Assembly (NCBI GenBank): GCA_021794655.1 | Contig: JAJYQJ010000127.1 | Span: 1-46,194, forward strand | DNA length: 46,194 bases | Direction: 5' to 3' | Source of the DNA: Actinomycetes bacterium | GTDB lineage: Bacteria; Actinomycetota; Acidimicrobiia; Acidimicrobiales; RAAP-2 | Notes under the pieces: generated by a model | What the model was told of the DNA's origin: nothing | Seen by the model: the letters and a program-made list of their open reading frames with translations, nothing else | Database searches by the model: none | Position numbers and translations under genes: made by a program | Shown: positions 6,453 through 15,041 of the stretch, in pieces | How positions within the stretch are numbered: position 1 is the first letter of the stretch | Layout of the letters: every line of letters begins with the position of its first letter

Positions 6453-8228
6453 ATGGCCGCAGCACGCGGGTCTGCGTCCACGAACCAGCCCGCACGAAAA
6501 GGAGCGTCGGCTCCGAGCGACGCTGTCGCCAAGAGCGCAGCACGACTCGACACCGGACACCTCGACGACGTCGTTACTCACCTGAGCGCCCATTCGTCAA
6601 TCTGGGCCGCGACGAGCGCCAGCGCGCGGGCGGTTCTATTGGACCGCCTCATCCACGACACGATGACCGCCGCCAGCGGATGGCTCTCCGACGCTTGCAA
6701 GGCGAAGGGACTCCATCCGAACTCCCCAGAGGCCGGGGAGGAGCTCTTCGCGGGGATCGGAACCCTCGTCCGCATCGCTCGACTCCTGCGCGACTCCATC
6801 ACCGACATCGAGCAATTCGGACGTCCCAGATATCCCGGACCCGTCCTCGCGCACGACGACCGTCTCGCCGTCACCGTCTTCCCGGTATCAACTTACGATC
6901 GAATTCTCTTCGCGAAGACTACCGCCGAGGTCTGGATGCAGCCGGGCGTCACCCGGGAGGAGATCGACAGTCGCCAAGCCTGGGCCTACCGCGATCCCCA
7001 ACGCGCTAAAGGGGTCTCCCTCGTCCTCGCCGCCGGAAACGTCGCCTCGCTCGGTCCCCGCGACGTCCTCCATAAGCTCTTCGTCGAAGGCAAGGTCGTC
7101 GTCTTAAAGTCCAACCCGGTAAACGCCTACCTGATCCCCCACTGGACCCGCGCTTTGCGCTGCCTCATCGACGCCGGGGTCCTGCGTATCGTCGACGGTG
7201 GCGCAGACGTCGGAGAGTACCTAACCCGCCACCCCGACGTCGACGAGATTCACATAACCGGATCCGACAAGACCTACGACGCGATCGTCTTCGGCGCCGG
7301 CGCAGACGGGGTCCGTCGAAAGGCGGCCAACGACCCGATCGTAACGAAGCCCGTCACCGCGGAGCTCGGTAACGTCTCCCCAGTCATCGTCGTGCCGGGC
7401 AACTGGAGCAACTCCGACCTCGTCTACCAGGCCGAGCACGTCGCAACAATGCTCGCCAACAACGCCGGCTTCAACTGCCTCAGCGCGCGCGTAATCATCA
7501 CGATGGCCGGTTGGCGCCAGCGGGAAACGTTCTTCTCCGCCCTCGCCGAGGCACTCTCAAGAGTACCAACCCGTAGAGCTTACTATCCAGGCGCTCTTCA
7601 ACGCCGTGAGACCTTCATCTCCGAGCATCCCGATCCAGTCGAGATCGGTCGCGCCAGTGACGACACCGCACCTTGGACACTCATTCGCGACGTCGACGCC
7701 GGAAACCCCGACGACATCTGTTTCAACGTCGAGGCGTTCTGTGGCCTCTTCGCCGAGACCGCCCTCGCCCAAGATTCGATACCCTCGTTCATCGACGCCG
7801 CCGTCGAATTCTGCAACAACACCCTCTGGGGAACACTCTCCGCGACCGTCATCGTCGATCCACACACGCGACAGGATCCCGCCGTCGCCGCCGCCGTTCG
7901 ACGTTGCGTCGCCAATCTCAACTACGGCGGAATCGGCCTCAACATATGGCACGGCCTCGTATTCGCCCTCGGTACTACCACGTGGGGCGCCTACCCGGGT
8001 CACCCCGCCACCGACATCCAGTCAGGATCCGGTGTCGTCGGCAACGCCTACATGTTCGCCCAACCGCAGAAGTCCGTCGTCACCGCACCGTTTCGATCAC
8101 GCCCGAAGCCGCCTTGGTTCGCGACCAACCAGAGTCAGCTCGCCGTGATGAAACGCCTCCTCGCCTTCGAAGCCAAGCCTTCTTTGGCCAGGTTGCCTGG
8201 AATCCTTCGGGCCGCGCTCAAACAGTGA
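6453..8228 (+). CDS. Aldehyde dehydrogenase family protein
   Basis: A 591-residue NAD(P)-dependent aldehyde dehydrogenase-fold enzyme, longer than the usual 480-510 residues because of a 60-residue low-complexity N-terminus and a C-terminal tail. Catalytic landmarks are VVLKSNPVN with Lys219, the general-base Glu304 in TAELGNVSP, and the nucleophile Cys342 in NNAGFNCLSARV. The usual motif before the nucleophile is NxGQxC; here it is NAGFNC. The Gly-rich HITGSDKTYDAIVFG lies in the coenzyme-binding part. The substrate is unknown. It is divergent from the acyl-CoA dehydrogenase/SDR pair, suggesting lipid or alcohol catabolism. Start ATG at 6453. Confidence 0.85.
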   Translation: MAAARGSASTNQPARKGASAPSDAVAKSAARLDTGHLDDVVTHLSAHSSIWAATSASARAVLLDRLIHDTMTAASGWLSDACKAKGLHPNSPEAGEELFAGIGTLVRIARLLRDSITDIEQFGRPRYPGPVLAHDDRLAVTVFPVSTYDRILFAKTTAEVWMQPGVTREEIDSRQAWAYRDPQRAKGVSLVLAAGNVASLGPRDVLHKLFVEGKVVVLKSNPVNAYLIPHWTRALRCLIDAGVLRIVDGGADVGEYLTRHPDVDEIHITGSDKTYDAIVFGAGADGVRRKAANDPIVTKPVTAELGNVSPVIVVPGNWSNSDLVYQAEHVATMLANNAGFNCLSARVIITMAGWRQRETFFSALAEALSRVPTRRAYYPGALQRRETFISEHPDPVEIGRASDDTAPWTLIRDVDAGNPDDICFNVEAFCGLFAETALAQDSIPSFIDAAVEFCNNTLWGTLSATVIVDPHTRQDPAVAAAVRRCVANLNYGGIGLNIWHGLVFALGTTTWGAYPGHPATDIQSGSGVVGNAYMFAQPQKSVVTAPFRSRPKPPWFATNQSQLAVMKRLLAFEAKPSLARLPGILRAALKQ

Positions 8229-8288
8229 CGAGAACGTGACTCGAACAGTGACCGGCCTCTGACGGGTACTTGACGCTTTGCCGAGAGA

Positions 8289-9479
8289 TCAAGACGTCGC
8301 CGAGAGGCGCGCTACCGTCCCTCCCCCAACCGCGACACACAACGCCCGAGACGGACACGAGAGCCCGACGAGGCCGTTCGGGACGTAGCGAACCTCGAGC
8401 GTCGTCCAACTACGACCACTATTCGTCGTCATCACAGCCGCCCCGACCGGTGTCGGCGGTACCGTCGGCGTCCAAACCGTGCCGACCGCGATACAGTCAC
8501 CTCCCGAGAAGCACGACACGCCAAAACCGTCGTCGAGACCGATCGGCGACCCCGCCGCCGTCCACGTCGTCGCACCCGTTCCCGACGTCAGAATCGCTCC
8601 CTTCCCCAACGCTACGTCGCTCGTCGTCGTCGACATCGTTCCAACCGCGACACAAGACCTCGGACCCGCGCACGTCGCGTCGTGGATTATCCCCGTGCCT
8701 CCTGGAACCACGGAACTACTCCAACTAGCACCCCCGTCAGAGCTAACAGCGATCGCCCCTACGCCATGAGCCGGCGAACTCGGCGTGAATCCCGTCGCGA
8801 TACACAGGTCGGCGCTAGAACAGCTCAACCTGCTCACTCCTGAGATTCCAGCGGGAAGGTTCCCTCCTTGCTGCCACGACGTGCCCAGACTTCTCGTCAC
8901 AGCCGTCCAGTACGTCGTCCCGTCGGTCGCCAGCGCCAAGCACTCCACCTTCGACAAGCACTCCGCCGAGACCAGGTTCACAGCGCCCGATGGAGAAGAT
9001 ATCTGCTGCCAACGTTTCCCCCCATCTAGAGTTCGCACCACGACACCCGCAAGGGAGGGTACCGCGGTAGATCCAACCGCGATGCAGGATTTGGCGGTCG
9101 GACACGATATCGAGTTCAAGACGGTCGGAGTCGAAGTCACCACCTTCTCCATCGACCACGACAGCCCCGCGTTCTTCGTCACGTCTACGACCGCTCGAGA
9201 CGCCGTCGCCGACGGCGGAATCGCAGACGGCGGTGGAGATCCAACTGCGAAGCAAGTCGTCACCGTCGGACACGCCACCGCGTTCAGCCTCCCCGTTCCA
9301 CGCGGCGCCGGGCTCCCGACCATGCTCAGCCCCGCGGATCCATTCGTCCCACTACCCACTCCTATCGACGCTCCACCCGACGTCGTGCAGGCAGCGACAA
9401 TAAGCCCCGCAGACGAGACGAGAGAAGCGCTCAGCAACCAGCGTTTCCCCGCCGTAAACGACCGTCGTCGAGTGCCCAC
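8289..9479 (-). CDS. Lipoprotein with seven CX5C beta-propeller-like repeats
   Basis: I do not recognise a named gene. The open frame extends upstream to 9692, but that part overlaps the divergent protease gene and is highly charged. The likely start is GTG at 9479, with GAGGG upstream, giving MGTRRRSFTAGKRW and a hydrophobic segment ending in VAAC, a lipobox with Cys31. The 396-residue protein then holds seven repeats of about 50 residues, each with a strand rich in SxDGGxxW (BNR/sialidase-like) and a SCxxxxxCxAVG motif. Cys pairs are at 70/76, 126/132, 174/180, 220/226, 270/276, 323/329 and 375/381. This fits a secreted seven-bladed propeller stabilised by disulfides. Its ligand is unknown. 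Confidence 0.75.
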   Translation of the reverse strand: MGTRRRSFTAGKRWLLSASLVSSAGLIVAACTTSGGASIGVGSGTNGSAGLSMVGSPAPRGTGRLNAVACPTVTTCFAVGSPPPSAIPPSATASRAVVDVTKNAGLSWSMEKVVTSTPTVLNSISCPTAKSCIAVGSTAVPSLAGVVVRTLDGGKRWQQISSPSGAVNLVSAECLSKVECLALATDGTTYWTAVTRSLGTSWQQGGNLPAGISGVSRLSCSSADLCIATGFTPSSPAHGVGAIAVSSDGGASWSSSVVPGGTGIIHDATCAGPRSCVAVGTMSTTTSDVALGKGAILTSGTGATTWTAAGSPIGLDDGFGVSCFSGGDCIAVGTVWTPTVPPTPVGAAVMTTNSGRSWTTLEVRYVPNGLVGLSCPSRALCVAVGGGTVARLSATS

Positions 9480-9539
9480 AACTACGCCCTCGAGCCGATC
9501 GCGCTCATCTGGTCCCACGATTCGTCTACCCTCCCATAG

Positions 9540-10712
9540 GTGAACGTCGTCGACATCGTCATCCTCGTCATCGTGGTCGGATCCGCGTTGCACGGCCTCC
9601 GTCTCGGCGCGCTCGCCCAGATATCGACGTTCGTCGGATTTCTCGCCGGCATCGCACTCGGTACCTTTCTCGCACTTCTCGAAGCCCCCCATCTAAGCAG
9701 CCCCGAGCCCAGAATTGCAGTCGTAATAGTTCTAATCATCTTTCCCGCGATGCTCTTCGCCGCCCTCGGGCGTTACGCGGGACTCCGAAGCAACTCCGTA
9801 CTCCGCCGCCATCATCTCGGCGCCATCGACTCGGCCCTCGGCGTCACCTTTGCCGTTATCTCCGTTCTCCTCTCCGTCTGGATCCTCGCATACCTCGTCT
9901 CGAACACTCGATACACGTGGTTGAGCGCCGCCGTCCAACGGTCCGCTATCGTCCGCGGCCTCGACAACGTCATGCCAGCTGCGCCGTCAACTCTAACCCA
10001 GGTTCAGTCTTTCTTGAGTGATGAGGGTTTCCCGCCCGTATTCTCCGGTCTCACCCCTCTGTCGACCTCCAGGGTCGCGACCCCCTCATCGGCACAAGCT
10101 CAGCTCATCGCAGCCCGCGCTTCGTCGTCGACGTTCAAGATCACCGGGAGTGCGTGCGGATACCTCCTCGAAGGAACAGGGTTCGTCGTCGCCCCCGGCC
10201 TCCTCCTGACCAACGCCCACGTGATCGCCGGCGAAACCCACACACAGGTCTGGGACGCAGGCACCCCGTACCCCGCGACCCCGATCTTGTTCGATCCGAA
10301 CTTCGACGTCGCACTCCTGCGCACCACCGCTCCTCTCGCAGCGCCTCTCCAACTCGACTCTGCACCGGTTCAGCGCGGGACCAGCGCCGCCGTCGTCGGG
10401 TTTCCCGAGAACGGCGGCCTCACGACGACCCCCGCCGGCGTCGCCGCCAACCTCACCGCCCGCGGACCGAACATCTACAGCCAAGGAAGCGTCGTTCGCT
10501 CTATCTACGAGATCGACGCAACGGTGCGCCCCGGAAACTCCGGCGGTCCCCTCGTCGCTCAAAACGGGCAGGTGATCGGGGTCGTCTTCTCCCGCTCAAC
10601 CGTCGATCCGTCCGTCGGCTTCGCCCTCACCTCCCCCGGCGTCCTACGACACGTCATCTCCGCCCTCTCCGACACCTCCGCCGTGCGAACCGGGCAGTGC
10701 GTCCTCGGTTGA
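9540..10712 (+). CDS. marP: MarP-like membrane serine protease (CvpA domain + trypsin fold)
   Basis: A 390-residue protein. Residues 1-120 contain four membrane helices of the CvpA type. After a linker, residues 190-385 form a periplasmic chymotrypsin-fold protease with the triad His227 (LTNAHVIAG), Asp256 (FDVALLRT) and Ser334 (RPGNSGGPL). Cys206 and Cys387 match the positions of the regulatory disulfide of Mycobacterium tuberculosis MarP, a protease needed for acid resistance that processes a peptidoglycan hydrolase. Start GTG at 9540, divergent from the secreted repeat lipoprotein with only 60 bases between them. A direct repeat covers the stop codon. Confidence 0.9.
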   Translation: MNVVDIVILVIVVGSALHGLRLGALAQISTFVGFLAGIALGTFLALLEAPHLSSPEPRIAVVIVLIIFPAMLFAALGRYAGLRSNSVLRRHHLGAIDSALGVTFAVISVLLSVWILAYLVSNTRYTWLSAAVQRSAIVRGLDNVMPAAPSTLTQVQSFLSDEGFPPVFSGLTPLSTSRVATPSSAQAQLIAARASSSTFKITGSACGYLLEGTGFVVAPGLLLTNAHVIAGETHTQVWDAGTPYPATPILFDPNFDVALLRTTAPLAAPLQLDSAPVQRGTSAAVVGFPENGGLTTTPAGVAANLTARGPNIYSQGSVVRSIYEIDATVRPGNSGGPLVAQNGQVIGVVFSRSTVDPSVGFALTSPGVLRHVISALSDTSAVRTGQCVLG

Positions 10713-10737
10713 GGGTAGGGCGTCCTCGGTTGAGGGT
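10699..10737 (+). repeat. Direct repeat across the marP stop codon
   Basis: GCGTCCTCGGTTGAGGGT occurs twice (10699-10716 and 10720-10737), separated by AGG, so a 21-base unit is duplicated. The first copy contains the marP stop TGA; the second copies the last codons and stop just downstream. Confidence 0.9.
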
Positions 10738-10815
10738 CGCATCGCCTACTCCGCCGACCAATGTTTCTGCGCGGCGGGCACTCTTTAGAGGCGAAATCGA
10801 GTAAGAATAGCGGTC

Positions 10816-12756
10816 ATGCCCCTACCGATTGAGGACTACGGAATTATCGGTGACCTCCACACGACGGCGATCGTCGGAACCGACGGATCCATCGACTGGC
10901 TCTGTTTCCCACGTTTCGACTCGGACGCGTGCTTCGCTCGGCTACTCGGAAACGACGACCACGGTTACTGGAAGATCTCCCCTAACTCTCGTGACCACAC
11001 GCTTGTTTCCTCGCGACGGCGGTACCGGAAAAACACTCTCGTACTCGAGACCGAATTCGAGACCGCCGAGGGCACTCTACGCGTCACCGACTGCATGCCG
11101 ATCCGCGAGACCCACCCACAAGTAGTGCGCCTCGTCGAGGCGTTGAGTGGCGAGGTCAACGTGCGGATGGACCTCTGCATCCGCTTCGGATATGGAACGT
11201 CGATTCCATGGGTCACCAACGACGGTGGCTTGCTCACCGCGACCGCCGGTCCCGACGCCTTGTCACTGTGGACGACGGTTGGAACCCACGGCGAATCCAT
11301 GAAGACCGTGAGTGAGTTCACCCTTCGAGAAGGCGAGCAAGCTCCATTCACCCTCACCTGGTACCCTTCACACCTCGAAGCCCCTATACCAATGGACCCC
11401 TGGTATGCGATCGCGCACACCGACGCTTGGTGGACAGCGTGGGCTAACGAGTGCACCTACGAAGGTGACCACAAAGACGCAGTCCTACGGTCGCTCATCA
11501 CGTTGAAGGCCCTCACCTACGAACCGACCGGTGGAATCGTCGCCGCCGCTACCACCTCCTTGCCCGAAGCTTTGGGAGGGAGTCGCAACTGGGACTACCG
11601 GTACTGCTGGCTGCGTGACGCTACCCTCACACTCGAGGCGCTGATGAGGGGCGGCTACCGCCAAGAAGCCACCGCGTGGAGAAACTGGCTCCTGCGAGCT
11701 GCGGCGGGAGACGTCTCCAAACTCCAGATCATGTACGGAGCTTCAGGGGAGCGACGCCTCGACGAATGGGAAGTCGACTGGCTTGCCGGCTATGAGGGCT
11801 CCGCGCCGGTGCGAATTGGCAACGCCGCCGCAGGACAGTACCAGCTCGACGTCTACGGCGAGGTCATGTCGGCCCTCTACGCATCGTCTCGAATGGGCGA
11901 GCCGACGACCAGGGCAGTCTGGGACTTGGAACGAGCGCTGATCTCGTTCATCGAAACCGGCTGGAACATGGCCGACGACGGGATATGGGAGGTACGAGGA
12001 CCACGACGGGACTTCACCCACTCAAAAGTGATGGCGTGGGTCGCCGTCGACCGAGCTATCCGCACCGTCGAAGACTCCCCCGAACTCGACGCACCCGTCG
12101 AGAACTGGAAACGGATGCGAGACGACATCCACAGCCAGGTCTGCGAGAAGGGTTTTAACTCGCAGAAGAACGCCTTCACCCAGTACTACGGTTCAGAAGC
12201 GCTCGACGCCAGCATCTTGATGATGCCGATGGTTGGATTTCTGCCGGCGACCCATCCACGGGTCGTTAGCACCGTCGAGGCAATCGAACGTGAGTTGATG
12301 GTTAACGGGTTCGTCCTTCGCTACAAGACCGCAGACGACGGTGTCGTCGATGGACTAACCGGACGAGAAGGAGCCTTCCTCGCCTGCTCTTTTTGGATGG
12401 TCGACTGCCTGCATATGATCGGCAGGGTCGACGACGCCCACTCGATGTTCGACCGTCTCCTCTCGCTCAGAAACGACCTCGGACTCTTGAGCGAGGAGTA
12501 CGACCCAGTCGCGGGCCGGTTGGTGGGCAACTTCCCGCAAGCGTTTTCCCACGTCTCCCTCGTCAATACGGCCTGCCGCCTGAGCGGAGAGGCCGCGTTT
12601 GAACTACCGACTAGCGCTAGCCACGTCGCCCCTGCCAGGAGAGGTCTCGGTGCCGCATTGACGGCCAGAGACCGCCGTGAGAGACCCCGCCTGGGTTCGT
12701 CCCATCGCTCCTCTCGGCACGGCGCCGTCGGTCACCTGCGAAAGCGCCTCGACTGA
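10816..12756 (+). CDS. Glycoside hydrolase family 15 (glucoamylase/trehalase-like)
   Basis: A 646-residue GH15 protein. The N-terminus (PIEDYGIIGDLHTTAIVGTD, then GSIDWLCFPRFDSDACF) is typical of the bacterial/archaeal branch. The catalytic (alpha/alpha)6 barrel begins near residue 225 with RNWDYRYCWLRDAT at 257-270. Members hydrolyse trehalose or alpha-glucans to glucose. The core ends near NTACRLSGEAAFEL; the last 45 residues are basic and low in complexity. There is no signal peptide, so the enzyme is cytoplasmic. A glucose dehydrogenase follows 200 bases downstream, suggesting that released glucose is oxidised directly. Trehalase and glucoamylase activity cannot be told apart from sequence. 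Confidence 0.92.
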   Translation: MPLPIEDYGIIGDLHTTAIVGTDGSIDWLCFPRFDSDACFARLLGNDDHGYWKISPNSRDHTLVSSRRRYRKNTLVLETEFETAEGTLRVTDCMPIRETHPQVVRLVEALSGEVNVRMDLCIRFGYGTSIPWVTNDGGLLTATAGPDALSLWTTVGTHGESMKTVSEFTLREGEQAPFTLTWYPSHLEAPIPMDPWYAIAHTDAWWTAWANECTYEGDHKDAVLRSLITLKALTYEPTGGIVAAATTSLPEALGGSRNWDYRYCWLRDATLTLEALMRGGYRQEATAWRNWLLRAAAGDVSKLQIMYGASGERRLDEWEVDWLAGYEGSAPVRIGNAAAGQYQLDVYGEVMSALYASSRMGEPTTRAVWDLERALISFIETGWNMADDGIWEVRGPRRDFTHSKVMAWVAVDRAIRTVEDSPELDAPVENWKRMRDDIHSQVCEKGFNSQKNAFTQYYGSEALDASILMMPMVGFLPATHPRVVSTVEAIERELMVNGFVLRYKTADDGVVDGLTGREGAFLACSFWMVDCLHMIGRVDDAHSMFDRLLSLRNDLGLLSEEYDPVAGRLVGNFPQAFSHVSLVNTACRLSGEAAFELPTSASHVAPARRGLGAALTARDRRERPRLGSSHRSSRHGAVGHLRKRLD

Positions 12757-12840
12757 CGAGCTCGCCAGGTCCACCACACCTCAACCATGCCAGCGATCTC
12801 GCCGCCCAACTGCCAGTGTCCAACGGTTACGATCTTTATC

Positions 12841-12924
12841 GTTCCCCGCAGTTCCCCGTACCTGTCCGCGCAGGTTGCCCACAGCTGCGAGCGGGCCCAC
12901 AGCTACCAACGCAGGTTGCCCACA
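12841..12924 (+). repeat. Repeat cluster with DnaA-box-like motifs upstream of the glucose dehydrogenase gene
   Basis: A 10-base tandem (GTTCCCCGCA/GTTCCCCGTA, 12841-12860) is followed by two copies of CGCAGGTTGCCCACA (12869-12883 and 12910-12924) and a further GCCCACAGCT between them. TTGCCCACA differs by one base from the actinobacterial DnaA box TTGTCCACA. Whether it is an operator, a DnaA-binding cluster or a decayed repeat is open. Confidence 0.6.
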
Positions 12925-12956
12925 AGAGAAGCGATACAGATAGGTTGGAGGTCTAG

Positions 12957-14006
12957 ATGAAGGCGCTAACGGTAATACCCCTCACTCCCAACTCAGCCGA
13001 ACTCTCAGAGGTCGACGAGCCTCCAGCCTCGGACGGACCGGTTCTCGTCGAGACGATCGCCGTCGGAATCTGCGGTACCGACATCGAGATCCTCTCAGGC
13101 GCCTACGGTTGGGCGCCTCCCCAACGTGAGCGCCTGACGTTGGGCCATGAGTCTCTCGGACGCGTTCTTCAAGCACCACCTGACTCCCACGTCGCAAAAG
13201 GAGACCTCGTCGTAGGCATAGTCCGCCGGCCGGACCCGGTTCCGTGCATGAACTGTGCGGTCGGAGAGTGGGACTTCTGCAGAAACGGTCAGTACACCGA
13301 ACGCGGCATCAAGAGCCACGACGGCTACCTTTCGGAGCGCTACCGAATAACACCTGACTTCCTCGTAAAAGTCGACGCCGGACTGGGCCTCTCCGGAGTC
13401 CTCCTCGAGCCAACCAGCGTCGTCGCTAAGGCGTGGGAACAGGTGAACAAGATCGGCGGGCGTGCCCACTGGCAGCCCAGTAAAGCACTGATCACAGGAG
13501 CCGGCCCGATCGGGCTTCTCGCCGCGCTGCTCAGCGTCCAGCAGGGAATCGAGACCTACGTCATCGATCAAGTGACCTCGGGAATCAAACCTGATCTCGT
13601 AACCGCACTCGGAGCCCACTACCACACGGGTTCAATTGAAAAGACGTGTCCCGACGCTGACGTAATTATCGAATGCACCGGAGTCCCGTCGCTCGTCTTC
13701 GACGCTATCGAACATATCGGACCAGGTGGAGTCGTCTGCCTGACCGGTGTCTCCTCAGGTGGGAGGGCGATAGACGTCGACGCAGGAAGCCTGAACCGGT
13801 CGATGGTCCTGGAGAACGAGTCCGTTGTCGGCTCCGTAAACGCCAACCGACGGCACTACGAAGAAGCTGCCGCCGCCCTCGCAAACGCAGACCCAAAGTG
13901 GCTGAGGCAGCTCATAACGAGAACTGTTCCCATTTCACGGTGGCAAGAAGCACTCGATCGCAAGAAAGACGACGTGAAGGTCGTCATAGAGGTCTCGGCG
14001 ATTTGA
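12957..14006 (+). CDS. gdh: Glucose 1-dehydrogenase, zinc MDR family
   Basis: A 349-residue medium-chain dehydrogenase resembling archaeal-type glucose dehydrogenases, which oxidise D-glucose to glucono-1,5-lactone with NAD(P). The catalytic zinc region shows GICGTDIEI (Cys39) and LGHESLG (His64, Glu65). A lobe with Cys97, Cys100 and Cys108 resembles the structural zinc site but has Gly103 where the third of four cysteines is usual. The nucleotide-binding GAGPIG is at 181-186. The stop overlaps the TTG of the next gene, so the metallo-hydrolase is probably translationally coupled. Related MDR enzymes acting on other sugars cannot be excluded. Confidence 0.85.
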   Translation: MKALTVIPLTPNSAELSEVDEPPASDGPVLVETIAVGICGTDIEILSGAYGWAPPQRERLTLGHESLGRVLQAPPDSHVAKGDLVVGIVRRPDPVPCMNCAVGEWDFCRNGQYTERGIKSHDGYLSERYRITPDFLVKVDAGLGLSGVLLEPTSVVAKAWEQVNKIGGRAHWQPSKALITGAGPIGLLAALLSVQQGIETYVIDQVTSGIKPDLVTALGAHYHTGSIEKTCPDADVIIECTGVPSLVFDAIEHIGPGGVVCLTGVSSGGRAIDVDAGSLNRSMVLENESVVGSVNANRRHYEEAAAALANADPKWLRQLITRTVPISRWQEALDRKKDDVKVVIEVSAI

Positions 14007-15034
14007 ACGCGGAGTCTCACCGTCACGAACAGCGCAGCCTGGAGCAGGTCCCTCCGGTTGGCGATCTCGAGAACGACGCGCACCAAGTCCACCAAAAGCC
14101 GCCTTCACAGATAGCACCCGGGGTCCTCGAAGTCGACACCCTTCTTGGAGGTTGGGAACGGGTCACCGCGGGATACCTCATCAGCGGGTCCTCACCCGTC
14201 CTGATCGAGACGGGCAGCCAGACGTCTGCGCCCGCACTCATCGCGTCCTTGGGCGCCGCCGGACTCGGCCCGGAAGATCTCGCCGGTATCGTCGTCACTC
14301 ACATCCATCTCGACCACGCCGGTGGTGTCGGAGATGTCGCCCGCGCGTTCCCGAACGCGACCGTCTACGTCCACGAAAAGGGGGCTCGACACCTCGTAGA
14401 TCCAACCCGCCTCGTCAATTCGGCGGCACAAGTCTACGGTCCCCTCCTCGACACCTTGTACGGTCGCCTCGATCCGACCCCGCCACAGCGTATTCGTGTC
14501 TTACAAGACGGTGACCAGATCCCCGTGGACCCGGGACGCAGTCTCACGGCGATCGACTCCCCAGGGCACGCAAAACATCATCTCGGGTTACACGACTCAC
14601 TAAGCGGCATCATCTTCGCCGGAGACGCCGTCGGAGTGAAACTCCCCGACGGCGGGGTATTGCGACCCTCGACACCGCCGCCCGACTTCGATCTCGACTC
14701 TGCTTTGGAGTCTCTCAAGAAGTTCGCCCGCAGATCTCCCTCAGCAGTTGCGCTCGCCCACTACGGCCTCTTGAGTGACCCAACTACCCTCTTGGCCGAA
14801 GCGGAGGACACTCTCAACGACTGGGCACAGACAGCAAAAACGGCCTACCAGGCCGGCAAAGATATCGCTGCAGCCCTCGCCGAGCGATTCGACTTCCAGA
14901 TGGACGACGTCGCGCCAAGCCAGCGCGAGAAGCTCGACATCATGAACGGCATCCACTCCAACGCCGCCGGCCTCCGTCGATGGCTTGAGACCTCCACGCG
15001 ACGTCTGCCGCCTCCTACACCGCCACCCGGATAA
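14003..15034 (+). CDS. Metallo-beta-lactamase-fold hydrolase
   Basis: A 343-residue MBL-fold protein with the metal-binding HxHxDH motif THIHLDHAGG (His100, His102, Asp104, His105). Later ligands are expected in DSPGHAKHHLG and FAGDAVGVK, and AHYG lies further on. The frame is open further upstream, but that part overlaps the dehydrogenase gene; TTG at 14003, overlapping its TGA, is the natural start, with GAGG ten bases upstream. The C-terminal 100 residues are helical (AEAEDTLNDWAQTAKTAYQA), as in glyoxalase/lactonase-like members. The coupling to glucose dehydrogenase suggests a role in handling its lactone product, but this is inference; thioester or other ester substrates are possible. 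Confidence 0.85.
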   Translation: MNAESHRHEQRSLEQVPPVGDLENDAHQVHQKPPSQIAPGVLEVDTLLGGWERVTAGYLISGSSPVLIETGSQTSAPALIASLGAAGLGPEDLAGIVVTHIHLDHAGGVGDVARAFPNATVYVHEKGARHLVDPTRLVNSAAQVYGPLLDTLYGRLDPTPPQRIRVLQDGDQIPVDPGRSLTAIDSPGHAKHHLGLHDSLSGIIFAGDAVGVKLPDGGVLRPSTPPPDFDLDSALESLKKFARRSPSAVALAHYGLLSDPTTLLAEAEDTLNDWAQTAKTAYQAGKDIAAALAERFDFQMDDVAPSQREKLDIMNGIHSNAAGLRRWLETSTRRLPPPTPPPG

Positions 15035-15041
15035 CCGCGGC

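Noticed and set aside
9480-9692. N-terminal extension of the repeat lipoprotein to 9692
   Set aside because: It overlaps the first 150 bases of the divergent marP gene and places a charged stretch before the signal peptide, which would prevent export.
13673-14002. N-terminal extension of the MBL hydrolase
   Set aside because: The extra 110 codons overlap the glucose dehydrogenase gene in another frame and look like shadow sequence.
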